From contig CAVPGR010000004.1 in NCBI GenBank assembly GCA_963704035.1, positions 682,001 to 746,000 on the forward strand: a DNA stretch of 64,000 nucleotides. Reading direction: 5' to 3'. The DNA comes from JAOSJL01 sp963704035. GTDB lineage: Bacteria; Actinomycetota; Acidimicrobiia; IMCC26256; JAOSJL01. A program made the translations under genes and the position numbers. The notes below the pieces were generated by a model. The model was not told where the DNA came from and searched no databases. It saw only the letters and a list, made by a program, of their open reading frames with translations. This document shows positions 15,971-25,097 of this stretch, in pieces. Position 1 is the first letter of the stretch. Each line of letters starts with the position of its first letter.

Positions 15971-16471
15971 TCAGGACTCCAGGGCGTCGAAATCCGATTC
16001 GCGCCGCCAGGTACCGCTGCGCCCGCCCGTCTTCTCCCACAGAGCGAGAGCCTCGATCGTCATCGACCGGTCGAACGACTTGCACATGTCGTAGATCGTG
16101 AGCGCCGCGACGGAACAGGCGGTGAGCGCCTCCATTTCGACACCGGTGCGGTCCACAGTGTCGACCTGCGCCTCGACCTCGACGCTGCTGTCCTCGATGC
16201 GGAAGTTCACATACACCGAACCCACGAGAAGCGGATGACACAGGGGCAACAGGTTGGAGGTCTGTTTCGCCGCCTGGATTCCTGCCACGCGGGCCACCGC
16301 CAGCACGTCGCCCTTCGTGATGGCCCCCGACGCGATCTTCGACGCCGTGTCGGGTTCCATGGCGACACGGCATCGGGCCACGGCACGCCGGTGGGTGGAA
16401 TCCTTGGCGGTGACGTCGACCATCCGCGCCCGTCCGGTCGGATCGAGATGCGTGAATTCCGAGCTCGTCAT
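15971..16471 (-). CDS. moaC: cyclic pyranopterin monophosphate synthase MoaC
   Basis: Converts the MoaA product to cyclic pyranopterin monophosphate in molybdenum-cofactor synthesis. 166 residues, the usual length. Family blocks: RMVDVTAKDSTHRRAVA, GDVLAVARVAGIQAAKQT, LLPLCHPLLVGSVYVNF, VDRTGVEMEALTACSVAALTIYDMCKSFD. The ATG at 16471 gives the standard N-terminus. It is divergent from the patatin gene, and moaA and moeA are 1-3 kb away. Confidence 0.96.
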   Translation of the reverse strand: MTSSEFTHLDPTGRARMVDVTAKDSTHRRAVARCRVAMEPDTASKIASGAITKGDVLAVARVAGIQAAKQTSNLLPLCHPLLVGSVYVNFRIEDSSVEVEAQVDTVDRTGVEMEALTACSVAALTIYDMCKSFDRSMTIEALALWEKTGGRSGTWRRESDFDALES

Positions 16472-16487
16472 GGTGCACAGTGTAGGG

Positions 16488-17348
16488 GTGACGACAAAGC
16501 GTGCGTTCGTCCTGTCGGGCGGTGCCAGCGAAGGTGCGGTGCAGGTGGGGATGCTGAAGGCACTCACCGAGGCGGGCGTGGAACCCGACCTCATCGTCGG
16601 CAGCTCGGTCGGGGCGATCAACGGAGCCGTGATCGCGGGTGCACCCGGGAAGGTCGGTGTGAGCCGGCTGGAGGGGATCTGGCGCGACATCCGCCGCGCC
16701 GACGTCTTTCCGCTGACACCAATCGTCGGTTTTCTCGGTTTCATCGGTCGTCGCGACCATCTGGTCGCCAACCACGCGCTTCGGCGGCTCATCAACGCCA
16801 ACGTCGCGTTCCCCCGTCTCGAGGAGTTCCCCACCCCCCTGGCCGTGATGACCACCGATCTCGTGACAGGACGCGACATTCCGCTCACCTCGGGCCCTTC
16901 GATGACAGCACTCCTCGCGAGTGCCGCCATTCCCGGCGTGTTCCCGGCCGTCAAGGTCGACGGCAGGACTCTCGTCGACGGAGGTGTGGGGAACAACACG
17001 CCGGTGTCGCACGCCGTCGACATGGGAGCCGACGAGGTGTACGTGCTGCCCGCGGGTCATGTGTGCGACCGGGAAGAAGCCCCTCACAGCGCCATCGGCA
17101 CCCTGCTGAGGTCCTTGACGATCATGCTCGGCACTCGCCTGGCGATCGCCATCCAGCGCTACGAGAACCAGGTGCGGCTGAAGGTGGTCCCACCGCCGTG
17201 CCCGAGCGACGTCTCGCCGATCGACTTCTCCCAGACCGACACACTCATCGACGCGGCGTATGAGACGGCCCGCACGTGGCTGATGAGCGAACCGCCCGTG
17301 ACGGGGCAGGCGCATCTCGCTGCACCGGCGCAGCGCGCGCCGCATTGA
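16488..17348 (+). CDS. patatin-like phospholipase
   Basis: Serine acyl-hydrolase with a Ser-Asp dyad; patatin proteins cleave membrane or storage lipids. 286 residues. The oxyanion motif is LSGGASEGAVQVGML, the nucleophile elbow is VGSSVGAING (GxSxG) and the catalytic Asp is in LVDGGVGNNTP. It lacks a signal peptide and is probably cytosolic. The GTG at 16488 (VTTKRAFVLSGG) gives the typical N-terminus; an in-frame ATG at 16470 would overlap the moaC start codon. Confidence 0.9.
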   Translation: MTTKRAFVLSGGASEGAVQVGMLKALTEAGVEPDLIVGSSVGAINGAVIAGAPGKVGVSRLEGIWRDIRRADVFPLTPIVGFLGFIGRRDHLVANHALRRLINANVAFPRLEEFPTPLAVMTTDLVTGRDIPLTSGPSMTALLASAAIPGVFPAVKVDGRTLVDGGVGNNTPVSHAVDMGADEVYVLPAGHVCDREEAPHSAIGTLLRSLTIMLGTRLAIAIQRYENQVRLKVVPPPCPSDVSPIDFSQTDTLIDAAYETARTWLMSEPPVTGQAHLAAPAQRAPH

Positions 17349-17357
17349 GCGGGGTCG

Positions 17358-18416
17358 TCAACCGCCGATCTGGCTCATCGAGCGCTCGGGCCGGATGAAG
17401 TCGACCTTGCCGATCCGGTGTCCGGCCCACTTCGTGGCGACAGCTTCTTGAATGAGCTGCGCGATCCCGTCGTCGATGGCCGACTCCGTCGCGCCGCTTC
17501 GAAGCACGGCGCGCAGGTCGAACTCCTCGAGCGCGAACAGGCACGTACGGAACTGGCCCTCGGCGGTGATGCGCACCCGGTCGCAGCGGTCACAGAACGG
17601 TTCGGTGACGCTGGAGATGACTCCGATCTCGCCTGCGCCGTCGCGGTAGCGGTGGCGGGTGGCGGGTTCATCAGAGGCGTCAGCGATGTCGTCGCCATCT
17701 GCTCGTTCGTGGTAGCGGTCGGGCTCGAGCGGAAACACTGTGTCGATCCGTTCCAGGACCTCCGCGCTCGGCACGACGACGTCGTGGTTCCAGTTACCGG
17801 AGGCGTCGAGCGGCATGAACTCGATGAAACGCACGGTGACACCCCGATCGCGGCCGAACGCTGCGATGTCGACGACCTCCTCGTCGTTCACACCTCGGAT
17901 CACGACACAGTTGATCTTGACGGGATCAAGCCCGGCGTCGCGTGCGGCGTCGATACCGGAGAGCACGCGCTCGAGATCGTCACGCCGGGTGAGCTCACGG
18001 AACGTGTCGGGGTCGAGGGAATCGAGCGAGACGTTGATCCGGCGAAGGCCCGCCTCCGCCAGCTTCGGAGCCAGCTCCACCAGCTTCACGCCGTTGGTGG
18101 TGATCGCCACGTCGGCTCCGAGGGGGGCCAACATCCCGATGAGACGCGGGAGATGCGCCCGCACGGTCGGCTCACCGCCGGTGATCCGGATGGCGTCGAA
18201 CCCGTAGCGCTCCACGCACACCCGGGCGACGCGGGCCTGCTCCTCGTAGGTGAGCAGCTCCTCACGCCCGAGCCACTCCAGGCCCTCTTCGGGCATGCAG
18301 TAGGTACACCGGAAGTTGCACCGGTCGGTGATCGAGATCCGCAGATCGCGCACCCGCCGCCCGAACCCGTCGATCAACGGTGTTGAAGCCAACGGTGTAG
18401 AAGCCACGCCTTCCAC
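17358..18416 (-). CDS. moaA: GTP 3',8-cyclase MoaA
   Basis: Radical-SAM enzyme for the first step of molybdenum-cofactor synthesis. 352 residues. The N-terminal cluster motif is CNFRCTYC, followed by RITGGEPTVRAHLPRL. The second cluster is CDRCDRVRITAEGQFRTC. The protein ends in GG, the conserved C-terminal pair required by MoaA. It is last in the plsY-galU-moeA-moaA run, 13 bp after moeA. Confidence 0.97.
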   Translation of the reverse strand: MEGVASTPLASTPLIDGFGRRVRDLRISITDRCNFRCTYCMPEEGLEWLGREELLTYEEQARVARVCVERYGFDAIRITGGEPTVRAHLPRLIGMLAPLGADVAITTNGVKLVELAPKLAEAGLRRINVSLDSLDPDTFRELTRRDDLERVLSGIDAARDAGLDPVKINCVVIRGVNDEEVVDIAAFGRDRGVTVRFIEFMPLDASGNWNHDVVVPSAEVLERIDTVFPLEPDRYHERADGDDIADASDEPATRHRYRDGAGEIGVISSVTEPFCDRCDRVRITAEGQFRTCLFALEEFDLRAVLRSGATESAIDDGIAQLIQEAVATKWAGHRIGKVDFIRPERSMSQIGG

Positions 18417-18429
18417 GCTACCGCGCTGT

Positions 18430-19656
18430 CTACCTATCGGGAGCAGCGTGGATCAGCATCACGCGCACCGGATCGCCGGAGCGGACGCCCTCGCCGTCGG
18501 GCAGAACAGCGAACCCGTCGGCAGACGCCGTGGCCGACAACACATTGCTCGCCTGTGATCCGACACGCTCCGCGTGCGATCTACCCCCGATCGTCGTCAG
18601 CGTGACACGGTCGAAATGGATCTTTCCGTCGGCGCGTCGCGGCATGTCGCTCGCGGCGACGGCATCCACCTCGGGACGAAACCGCCGGCTGTGCCCGGCC
18701 ATCTGCAACAGCGCCGGCCGGGCAAACAGCTCGAAGCTGACGAGTGACGACACCGGGTTCCCGGGCAGTCCGAACACGGGGTGCCCGTCGACGACGCCGA
18801 ACGCCAGCGGCTTGGCGGGCTTAATCGCCACCTGATTCCACTCGAGGGTCCCGAGGCGGTCGAGCGCCGCCTTCACGTAGTCGTAGTCCCCGACCGACAC
18901 GCCGCCGCTGGTGATGACAGCGTCGCAGGATCCGAGTGCCTCCGACAGGGTCGCGACGATCAGTTCCTCGTCGTCGCCCGCGATCCCGAGGTCCACGCTG
19001 TCGCATCCGGCGCGGGTCAACAGCTCGAGGAGCATCGGTCGATTGGCGTCGCGGATTCGACCGGGTTCGAGTGCTCCCGGCGAAGCGGCGTCTTCGAGTT
19101 CGTCCCCCGTGGACAGCACGCCCACCCGCGCCGCCCGTCGGACCCGAACGACGCTGTGCCCGATCGACGCGAGCACGCCGATGTGAGCCGGACCGAGCGT
19201 CGTTCCCGTTTCGAGGACCCGGTCTCCGGGTGCGACGTCTCCGCCGGCAGACCGGATGTGATCGCCCACCCCCGCCGTGACACCGACCCGTACCTCGTCA
19301 CCGGACGACTCGGTGGCTTCCACCATGACGACCGCGTCGGCTCCGTCGGGAACGACGGCTCCCGTCATGATGCGGACGGCCTCGCCCGGACCGACGGTCA
19401 TGTCGGGCGCTCGGCCCGCGGGGAGGTCACCCACGACCCGAAGCACCGCCGGCGACGACTCCGAGGCGCCCTCGGTGTCGGACGCCCGCAACGCGTATCC
19501 ATCCATGGCCGAGTTGGCGAACGGGGGCACCGACTCGTCGGCCGTGACCGGCACCGCGGTGGCGAGACCCGCCGCCTCGCCCAACGGGCGTTCCACCGCG
19601 GGAAGATCCGGAACCGCATCCAGAATGTGGGCGCGTATCGTCTCGAGAGGAATCAC
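18430..19656 (-). CDS. moeA: molybdopterin molybdotransferase MoeA
   Basis: Inserts molybdate into adenylylated molybdopterin. 408 residues. Blocks: VPPFANSAMDGYALRA, VRIMTGAVVPDGADAVV, GDRVLETGTTLGPAHIGVLA, GVLSTGDELEDA, VITSGGVSVGDYDYVK, FGLPGNPVSSLVSFELF. It starts with GTG overlapping the galU stop by 4 bp (GTGA), so translation is probably coupled. The galU-moeA pairing is conserved in Actinomycetota. Confidence 0.97.
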   Translation of the reverse strand: MIPLETIRAHILDAVPDLPAVERPLGEAAGLATAVPVTADESVPPFANSAMDGYALRASDTEGASESSPAVLRVVGDLPAGRAPDMTVGPGEAVRIMTGAVVPDGADAVVMVEATESSGDEVRVGVTAGVGDHIRSAGGDVAPGDRVLETGTTLGPAHIGVLASIGHSVVRVRRAARVGVLSTGDELEDAASPGALEPGRIRDANRPMLLELLTRAGCDSVDLGIAGDDEELIVATLSEALGSCDAVITSGGVSVGDYDYVKAALDRLGTLEWNQVAIKPAKPLAFGVVDGHPVFGLPGNPVSSLVSFELFARPALLQMAGHSRRFRPEVDAVAASDMPRRADGKIHFDRVTLTTIGGRSHAERVGSQASNVLSATASADGFAVLPDGEGVRSGDPVRVMLIHAAPDR

Positions 19657-20534
19657 GTGAGACCACGCTCGCGCACGATCTCCGTGAGGAACGCCGCGAC
19701 GCCCTCCGCGTACTCGGGACGCTCCAGAGCCAGCTCGATGTTGGCACGCAGGAATTCGACGGGGCGCCCGATGTCGTAGCGACCCTCGGAGAAGATCCGG
19801 CCGTACACCTCTTCCTCCCGAGTGAGGAGATCGATGGCATCGGTGAGCTGGAGCTCACCGCCCACGCCGGGCGTGATCCGCTCGAGCACGTCGAAGATCG
19901 CGGGCGTGAACACGTAGTGGCCGATGACAGCCAGGTTGGAGGGAGCCTCCTCGGGCGCGGGCTTCTCGACCGTGGCGTGCACGCGCACGAGACCGTCCTC
20001 CACCGGTTCGGGAGTGGCTGCGCCGTAGGCGGAGATCTCCTCGGAGGTCACCTCCAGAAGTGCGAGACACGACCGGTCGTAGCGTCCGTGTACCTCGATC
20101 ATCGACCGGAGGAGCGCACCGTCGTCGACCATGAAGTCGTCGCCCAGCAACACAGCGAACGGTTCGTCGCCGACGTGGTCGCGCGCCATCGACACGGCGT
20201 GTCCGAGCCCGAGCGGCTCCTGCTGGCGGACGGAGTGGACACGCGCCAGGTGAGCCAGCTCCACGACCTCCCGGAGCTGTGAGTCCTTGCCCGAGGCGGC
20301 GAGGTGCGCCTCGAGCTCGGGAGAACGGTCGAAGTGGTCGTCGAGCGAGCTCTTCGACCGGCCGGTCACGATGAGGATGTCGTCGAGTCCGGCGGCGACG
20401 GCCTCCTCGACCACGTACTGGATGCTCGGGCGGTCGACGACGGGGAGCATCTCCTTGGGGACGGCCTTGGTGGCCGGAAGAAACCTGGTGCCGAGACCTG
20501 CGGCCGGGATCACGGCTTTTCGGACCTTGCCCAT
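19653..20534 (-). CDS. galU: UTP-glucose-1-phosphate uridylyltransferase
   Basis: Makes UDP-glucose for cell-envelope glycans. 293 residues. The nucleotidyltransferase signature is VIPAAGLGTRFLPATKAVPKE, then MLPVVDRPSIQYVVEEA, a GLGHAV segment and LLGDDFMVDD (metal Asp); GGELQLTDAI is in the second half. It lies 57 bp downstream of plsY and overlaps moeA by 4 bp. Confidence 0.97.
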   Translation of the reverse strand: MGKVRKAVIPAAGLGTRFLPATKAVPKEMLPVVDRPSIQYVVEEAVAAGLDDILIVTGRSKSSLDDHFDRSPELEAHLAASGKDSQLREVVELAHLARVHSVRQQEPLGLGHAVSMARDHVGDEPFAVLLGDDFMVDDGALLRSMIEVHGRYDRSCLALLEVTSEEISAYGAATPEPVEDGLVRVHATVEKPAPEEAPSNLAVIGHYVFTPAIFDVLERITPGVGGELQLTDAIDLLTREEEVYGRIFSEGRYDIGRPVEFLRANIELALERPEYAEGVAAFLTEIVRERGLT

Positions 20535-20591
20535 GAATGCTCCTGTGTCGTGTGACGCGTGCGGGAGTCTCAGGGACGCGGCCTGCGGCGG

Positions 20592-21176
20592 TCAAGCACC
20601 GAGTGAGCTCTCTTCACCCCGGGCGAGTCGCCGCAGATTCGCCGCGTGGCGCACGACGATCAGTGCTGCCAGCACCCCGGTGAGCGCGACCTCCTCCCAG
20701 CCGTAGCCGCTCACTCCGACGAGCACGGGAAAGGCAACCGTGATCAGGAGCGAAGCGATCGAGGCCTTCCTTAAGCCGTAGGCCACGACGAGCCACACCA
20801 CGGCGAGACCGAGCGAGATGAGCGGATAGACGACCACCATGACCCCTCCCGCTGTTGCCACGCCGCGTCCACCCTTGAAGCGCCGCGTGACCGGGAAGAC
20901 GTGGCCGAGGACGGCAGCGATGCCGAGAGCGAAGGCCCAGGGGCGCCCGTCGATGAGCAGGCCGGCGACGGCCGGAAGCGCCCCCTTGGCGAAATCGAGT
21001 GTGAAGACGAGCAGACCGGCGCGCCAGCCCATGATCCGGAACACGTTCGAGGCGCCCGGATTCCCCGACCCTTCGGCACTGACGTCGTGGCCCGATCGAC
21101 GCGCCACGATGAGCGCGCTGGGGAACGTTCCGATGAGATACGAGACCACCACGAGCACTACAAGCAGGACCGGCAC
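20592..21176 (-). CDS. plsY: glycerol-3-phosphate acyltransferase PlsY
   Basis: Membrane enzyme that transfers acyl from acyl-phosphate to glycerol-3-phosphate, the first committed step of phospholipid synthesis. About 194 residues with roughly seven hydrophobic segments. Motifs: SYLIGTFPSALI, GSGNPGASNVFR (phosphate loop) and KGGRGVATAGG. The GTG at 21176, just before the first membrane helix, is preferred; the open frame continues upstream to 21515 without recognisable sequence. It heads plsY-galU-moeA-moaA. Confidence 0.93.
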   Translation of the reverse strand: MPVLLVVLVVVSYLIGTFPSALIVARRSGHDVSAEGSGNPGASNVFRIMGWRAGLLVFTLDFAKGALPAVAGLLIDGRPWAFALGIAAVLGHVFPVTRRFKGGRGVATAGGVMVVVYPLISLGLAVVWLVVAYGLRKASIASLLITVAFPVLVGVSGYGWEEVALTGVLAALIVVRHAANLRRLARGEESSLGA

Positions 21177-21344
21177 GGGCCCTATTGCCGCACGGCGCCG
21201 GGCCCTCGTCAAACCGGGCGTGCCATTGAACCGGACCGGCGGGGCTCGACACGCTGCGTTCTCCCCGGAATACGGGGCGTGAACAGGGCGCTGGTACTCT
21301 TGGCAGTCACCCCCGGGGAGTGCCAGGCGTCCCAGGAGACAAAC

Positions 21345-21749
21345 ATGCCCACCTACGAGTACGAGTGCGCCAAGTGCGGCGACCACCTCGAGGTCTACCA
21401 GTCCTTCACCGACGAACCGCTGAAGCGCCACAAGGGCTGCAACGGCAAGCTGTCCAAGGTGTTCGGAACGCCCGGAATCGTGCTCAAGGGCTCGGGCTTC
21501 TACAAGACCGACCACGGCTCCGGTTCGAAGAAGGCGGCGAAGGTCGGGGCCACATCCGACGGGGCCACATCCGACGACCCGGCGTCAACCGACGCCGGGT
21601 CGGGCGACAAGAGCTCGTCCGACAAGAGCACCGGCACCAAGAGCTCGTCGGACAAGGGTTCCCCCGACAAGACCTCTCGCAACGGGAAATCCTCCGGGGC
21701 GAAGGAAGCGGGCTCCAGGGGCTCGGCGAAGGCCGGCGCCGGAACGTGA
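21345..21749 (+). CDS. FmdB-family zinc ribbon protein with Ser/Lys-rich tail
   Basis: 134 residues. Residues 1-50 form the FmdB/CxxC_CXXC_SSSS zinc ribbon (MPTYEYECAKCGDHLEVYQS, then a second H-C pair in RHKGCNGK where many relatives have CPxC), ending KGSGFYKTDHGSGSKK. The remaining ~75 residues are a low-complexity Ser/Lys/Asp/Gly tail with repeats such as SSDKS. AGGAG lies 7 nt before the ATG. Its function is unknown in most bacteria. It overlaps the MTA phosphorylase gene by 4 bp. Confidence 0.88.
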   Translation: MPTYEYECAKCGDHLEVYQSFTDEPLKRHKGCNGKLSKVFGTPGIVLKGSGFYKTDHGSGSKKAAKVGATSDGATSDDPASTDAGSGDKSSSDKSTGTKSSSDKGSPDKTSRNGKSSGAKEAGSRGSAKAGAGT

Positions 21750-22573
21750 CCGTGGCCGACGCGGGACACCGCGCCGAGCTCGGGGTCTTCGGCGGTTCGG
21801 GGTTCTATTCGTTCCTCGACGACGTCGAGACGGTCGAGATCAGCACGCCGTACGGATCCCCGAGCGCACCCGTGGCCATCGGCCACGTCGACGACCGGTC
21901 GGTCGCCTTCATCCCGCGTCACGGCCGACGACACGAGTTCGCCCCGCACCAGATCCCTGCCCGAGCCAACCTGTGGGCCATGCGGTTGCTCGGGGTCGAG
22001 CGGGTCATCGGGCCCTGCGCGGCAGGGAGCCTCCGCCCGGAGTTCGCTCCCGGCGATTTCGTGGTCTGCGACCAACTGGTCGACCGCACCCGGGGCCGTG
22101 CCGACACTTTCTACGACGCCGGCGACGCGCACCACGTGTCCTTCGCCGACCCCTACTGCGCCGACCTCGCTACCGCTGCGGTGGCAGCGGGAGAGCGCGT
22201 CGGTGTCCGCATGCACGACCACGGCACGGTGGTCGTGGTGCCCGGGCCACGCTTCTCGACACGGGCCGAGTCGCGGTGGTATCGGGACCAGGGATGGGAC
22301 GTCATCAACATGACGCAGTACCCCGAGGCCTATCTCGCCCGGGAACTGGGGATGTGTTACGCCAACATCTCGCTCATCACCGACTACGACACCGGAGTGG
22401 AGGGTGACGACAACGTCGAAGCGGTGACCCAGGACGAGGTGTTCCGCTTCTTCGAGGAGAACGTCGTCCACGTTCGAGCTCTGCTGGGCGATCTCCTCCC
22501 GACGGTGTCGCTCGACCGTGCGAAATGCGACTGCGCAGGTGCCAAGGGCCCGCTGCCCGATCACACGCCCTGA
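21746..22573 (+). CDS. S-methyl-5'-thioadenosine phosphorylase family
   Basis: Purine nucleoside phosphorylase-fold enzyme that splits methylthioadenosine (a polyamine and SAM by-product) into adenine and methylthioribose-1-phosphate. 275 residues. GVFGGSGFYSFLDD begins the fold; PRHGRRHEFAPHQIPARANL binds phosphate; VIGPCAAGSLRPEFAPGDFV and NMTQYPEAYLARELGMCYA hold the purine and ribose contacts. Methylthioinosine phosphorylase is an alternative. The GTG at 21746 overlaps the FmdB stop (GTGA). Confidence 0.9.
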   Translation: MTVADAGHRAELGVFGGSGFYSFLDDVETVEISTPYGSPSAPVAIGHVDDRSVAFIPRHGRRHEFAPHQIPARANLWAMRLLGVERVIGPCAAGSLRPEFAPGDFVVCDQLVDRTRGRADTFYDAGDAHHVSFADPYCADLATAAVAAGERVGVRMHDHGTVVVVPGPRFSTRAESRWYRDQGWDVINMTQYPEAYLARELGMCYANISLITDYDTGVEGDDNVEAVTQDEVFRFFEENVVHVRALLGDLLPTVSLDRAKCDCAGAKGPLPDHTP

Positions 22574-22723
22574 GCCGTCCCCATTCAGGAGGTGCTTCGA
22601 TGGGCTCTTCCGTTGCACGGAGCGCGCTGGTACGGTCAGATCCGGGTCGCTGAACGGCACCGGACGCTTCCCCGCCCACTTCCCGATCCCACTCCCCCGT
22701 CCCACTCCCCCGAGGATGTCGCC

Positions 22724-23419
22724 GTGCCTTTCCGCGGCCCGACAAAGGGGGAAGCCTTGCTCCGTCGATCGCCACACGCGCTGTTGATCTGGGCCGCCGC
22801 GATCGCGGTCCTGCTCGGCACCGCACGGATCGTGGGAGGTGACCTGGCCGAGATCCACCGCCAGGCGACCTCTCTCGGTCCACTCATTCACGTCGTCGTG
22901 GCGTCGAGGGACCTTCCTCTCGGCGCCACCATCGAATCCGGTGACGTGGAGTCCGTCACCCGGCACGAGTCCCAGGTTTCCGATGCCGCCCTCCACGACG
23001 TCGACGACGTGGTGGGCCGGATCGTCGCTGTTCCCCTCGTGGCCGACGCCACGGTGCACGCGGCGAACGTCGCCGACAGCGACCGCGACGGAACCGATGC
23101 AGTCGTGCCCGACGGCATGCGGGTCATGCGCGTTCCCCTCGACGTCGCCGTTCGGCCGCGGACCGGCGATGTCGTTGATCTGATCGCCACCTTCGACGCC
23201 ACGTTCACCACAACTGCGGATGGCGCCACCTCCGTCGTCGCGTCCGCCGCCACGGTGCTGACCGTCGAGGTGGACGACAGCGACATCTCGGCGTCCGGTC
23301 CGGCGGTCAACGTTCTCGTGACGGCTCAGGAGTCCCGGCAGTTGGCGTTCGCCCTCACCCACGGCGTGGTCACGCTCGCCGTGGCGCCGCCGGAAGAGGC
23401 CTGCTGTGTCGGGGAGTAG
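22724..23419 (+). CDS. SAF-domain protein, CpaB/RcpC-like
   Basis: 231 residues: a short cytoplasmic start, one membrane segment (HALLIWAAAIAVLLGTARIV, about residues 17-36), a SAF domain (IHVVVASRDLPLGATIESGDV ...), and a beta-rich second part (MRVMRVPLDVAVRPRTGDVVDLIATFD). This is the architecture of CpaB/RcpC, a periplasmic assembly protein of Flp/Tad pili. No other tad gene is in the window, so a pilus role is only inferred. GTG at 22724 follows GAGGA. Confidence 0.75.
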   Translation: MPFRGPTKGEALLRRSPHALLIWAAAIAVLLGTARIVGGDLAEIHRQATSLGPLIHVVVASRDLPLGATIESGDVESVTRHESQVSDAALHDVDDVVGRIVAVPLVADATVHAANVADSDRDGTDAVVPDGMRVMRVPLDVAVRPRTGDVVDLIATFDATFTTTADGATSVVASAATVLTVEVDDSDISASGPAVNVLVTAQESRQLAFALTHGVVTLAVAPPEEACCVGE

Positions 23420-23430
23420 GGTCCGCCGCC

Positions 23431-24261
23431 ATGGAGCCCACGGGAACGGCGGTCGTCACCGGCGCCAGCCGGGGGATCGGGAGAGCCGTGGCGGTCGAAC
23501 TGGCGCGGGTGGGTTTCGACGTCGTGGCGACCATGCGTACGATCACCGACGGGGCGCGGCTCGAACGTGAGGTCACCGACCTCCCCGGCTCTCTCGTGGT
23601 CCAGCACCTCGACGTCACCGACCCGACGAACATCGCGATGCCCGATCAGATACGCGTGCTGGTGAACAACGCCGCGGTCGACCTCGCCTACGAACCGGTC
23701 GAGGAGTCCACACTCGATCGCTGGCGGGCAACGTTCGACACCAACGTCCTGGGTGTCTTCGCCGTGACCCGACGAGCGATCCCTTCGCTTCGCCATGCGG
23801 GCGGTGGGGTCGTGTGCATGATCACGTCGTCCTCGTTGTTGATGCCGGTGCCGTTCTACGGTGCCTACCGGGCGAGCAAGGCCGCGGTTTCCGCGCTCGG
23901 TGAGACGCTGCGCACGGAGCTCGCTCCGTTCGGCATCAGAGTGGTCGAGATTCTGCCGGGGCCCGTGGACACCGACATGTTCGAGCTTTCCGACCGCCCG
24001 CCCGAACTCGCCGCGGGTTCGCCCTACCAGGAGGCAGCCGAGCACTACACGCGCCTGCGTCGCGACACCGCCTCGGAACCTGTCCCCAGCGCCGAAGCGG
24101 CTCAGCGGATCGTCGCCACGATCCTCGACGACGACGCGCCACTGCGAAACGCCTGCGACCCGCTGTCCGACGCCATGCTCGAGGCCTGGCGCTCGGAGCC
24201 GGACGAAGACCTGATGCATGAGATGGTTCCGGTGTTCCTACCCGATCCGGGAAGCGCCTGA
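23431..24261 (+). CDS. short-chain dehydrogenase/reductase
   Basis: NAD(P)-dependent classical SDR of 276 residues. The cofactor motif is TGASRGIGRAVA at the N-terminus, LVNNAAVDLAYEPVEE supplies the NNAA element, and the catalytic Ser and YRASK (Tyr/Lys) follow ITSSSLLMPVPFYGA. PGPVDTDMFE is the post-catalytic loop. The substrate is unknown. Its stop overlaps the uppP ATG by one base (TGATG). Confidence 0.9.
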   Translation: MEPTGTAVVTGASRGIGRAVAVELARVGFDVVATMRTITDGARLEREVTDLPGSLVVQHLDVTDPTNIAMPDQIRVLVNNAAVDLAYEPVEESTLDRWRATFDTNVLGVFAVTRRAIPSLRHAGGGVVCMITSSSLLMPVPFYGAYRASKAAVSALGETLRTELAPFGIRVVEILPGPVDTDMFELSDRPPELAAGSPYQEAAEHYTRLRRDTASEPVPSAEAAQRIVATILDDDAPLRNACDPLSDAMLEAWRSEPDEDLMHEMVPVFLPDPGSA

Positions 24262-25061
24262 TGCTCCAGGACATCGTGCTCGGAATCGTGCAGGGGCTGA
24301 CCGAGTTCCTCCCCATCTCCTCGAGCGGGCACCTGGTCGTGGTCCCTGCTCTGTTCGGCTGGGACCAGCCTTCGCTCACCTTCGATCTCGTGCTGCATCT
24401 CGGCACCCTTCTCGCCGTGCTCGTGGCGTTCCGTCGCGACCTCTGGGATCTGGGTGTCGGCCTGGTCGGAGGCGGGCCCGACCCGCGTCGGGCGCGGATC
24501 ACCATCGGCCTGCTCGCCCTTGCCAGCGTCCCCGCCGCGGTCGCGGGTCTCGCTTTCGAGGGCTTCTTCGAGGACCTGTTCGAGCGTCCCGGATGGGCCG
24601 TGGCGTTCTGGGTCGTCACAGCACTGATCCTGCTCGGCGCTGAGCACATCGCGGATCGGCGCGGAACCGCCACCACCTCTCCGAACGAGATCGGCACCGA
24701 GCGGGCGGTCGGTATCGGCGTCGCCCAAGCGGCGGCGATCACTCCGGGTCTGTCCCGGTCGGGCCTGACGATTTCTGCCGGGCTCGCGGGTGGCGTCACC
24801 CGCGAGGAGGCGACACGCTTCTCGTTCCTGCTCGCGATTCCCGCCATCTTCGGCGCCACGGTCTTGCAGATTCCCGACGTCACCGGCGGCGAGTTCGAGC
24901 TGACGGCGTCGGTGCTGGCCGGCTTCGTGGCGGCGGCGGTGTCGGGCTACGTTGCGGTCGTCTACCTGTTGCGCTACGTGCGCACACACTCCCTGCGTCC
25001 CTTCGCCGTCTACCTGCTCGTCGCTGCACCCGTGTGCGGCGCCATTTTGGTGCTCAGGTAG
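24261..25061 (+). CDS. uppP: undecaprenyl-diphosphatase UppP (BacA)
   Basis: Integral membrane phosphatase that recycles undecaprenyl pyrophosphate during peptidoglycan and glycan export. 266 residues. Motifs: GIVQGLTEFLPISSSGHL (conserved Glu and SSSGH) and QAAAITPGLSRSGLTISAGL (PGxSRSG). Several hydrophobic helices cover the rest. Translationally linked to the SDR gene upstream. Confidence 0.96.
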   Translation: MLQDIVLGIVQGLTEFLPISSSGHLVVVPALFGWDQPSLTFDLVLHLGTLLAVLVAFRRDLWDLGVGLVGGGPDPRRARITIGLLALASVPAAVAGLAFEGFFEDLFERPGWAVAFWVVTALILLGAEHIADRRGTATTSPNEIGTERAVGIGVAQAAAITPGLSRSGLTISAGLAGGVTREEATRFSFLLAIPAIFGATVLQIPDVTGGEFELTASVLAGFVAAAVSGYVAVVYLLRYVRTHSLRPFAVYLLVAAPVCGAILVLR

Positions 25062-25097
25062 ACCGTTCGATCCGCCGAGCGTCCCGCACCACGGGGC

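Noticed and set aside
22724..23419. Tad/Flp pilus locus
   Set aside because: Only a CpaB-like SAF protein is present; no ATPase, secretin or pilin genes are in the window.
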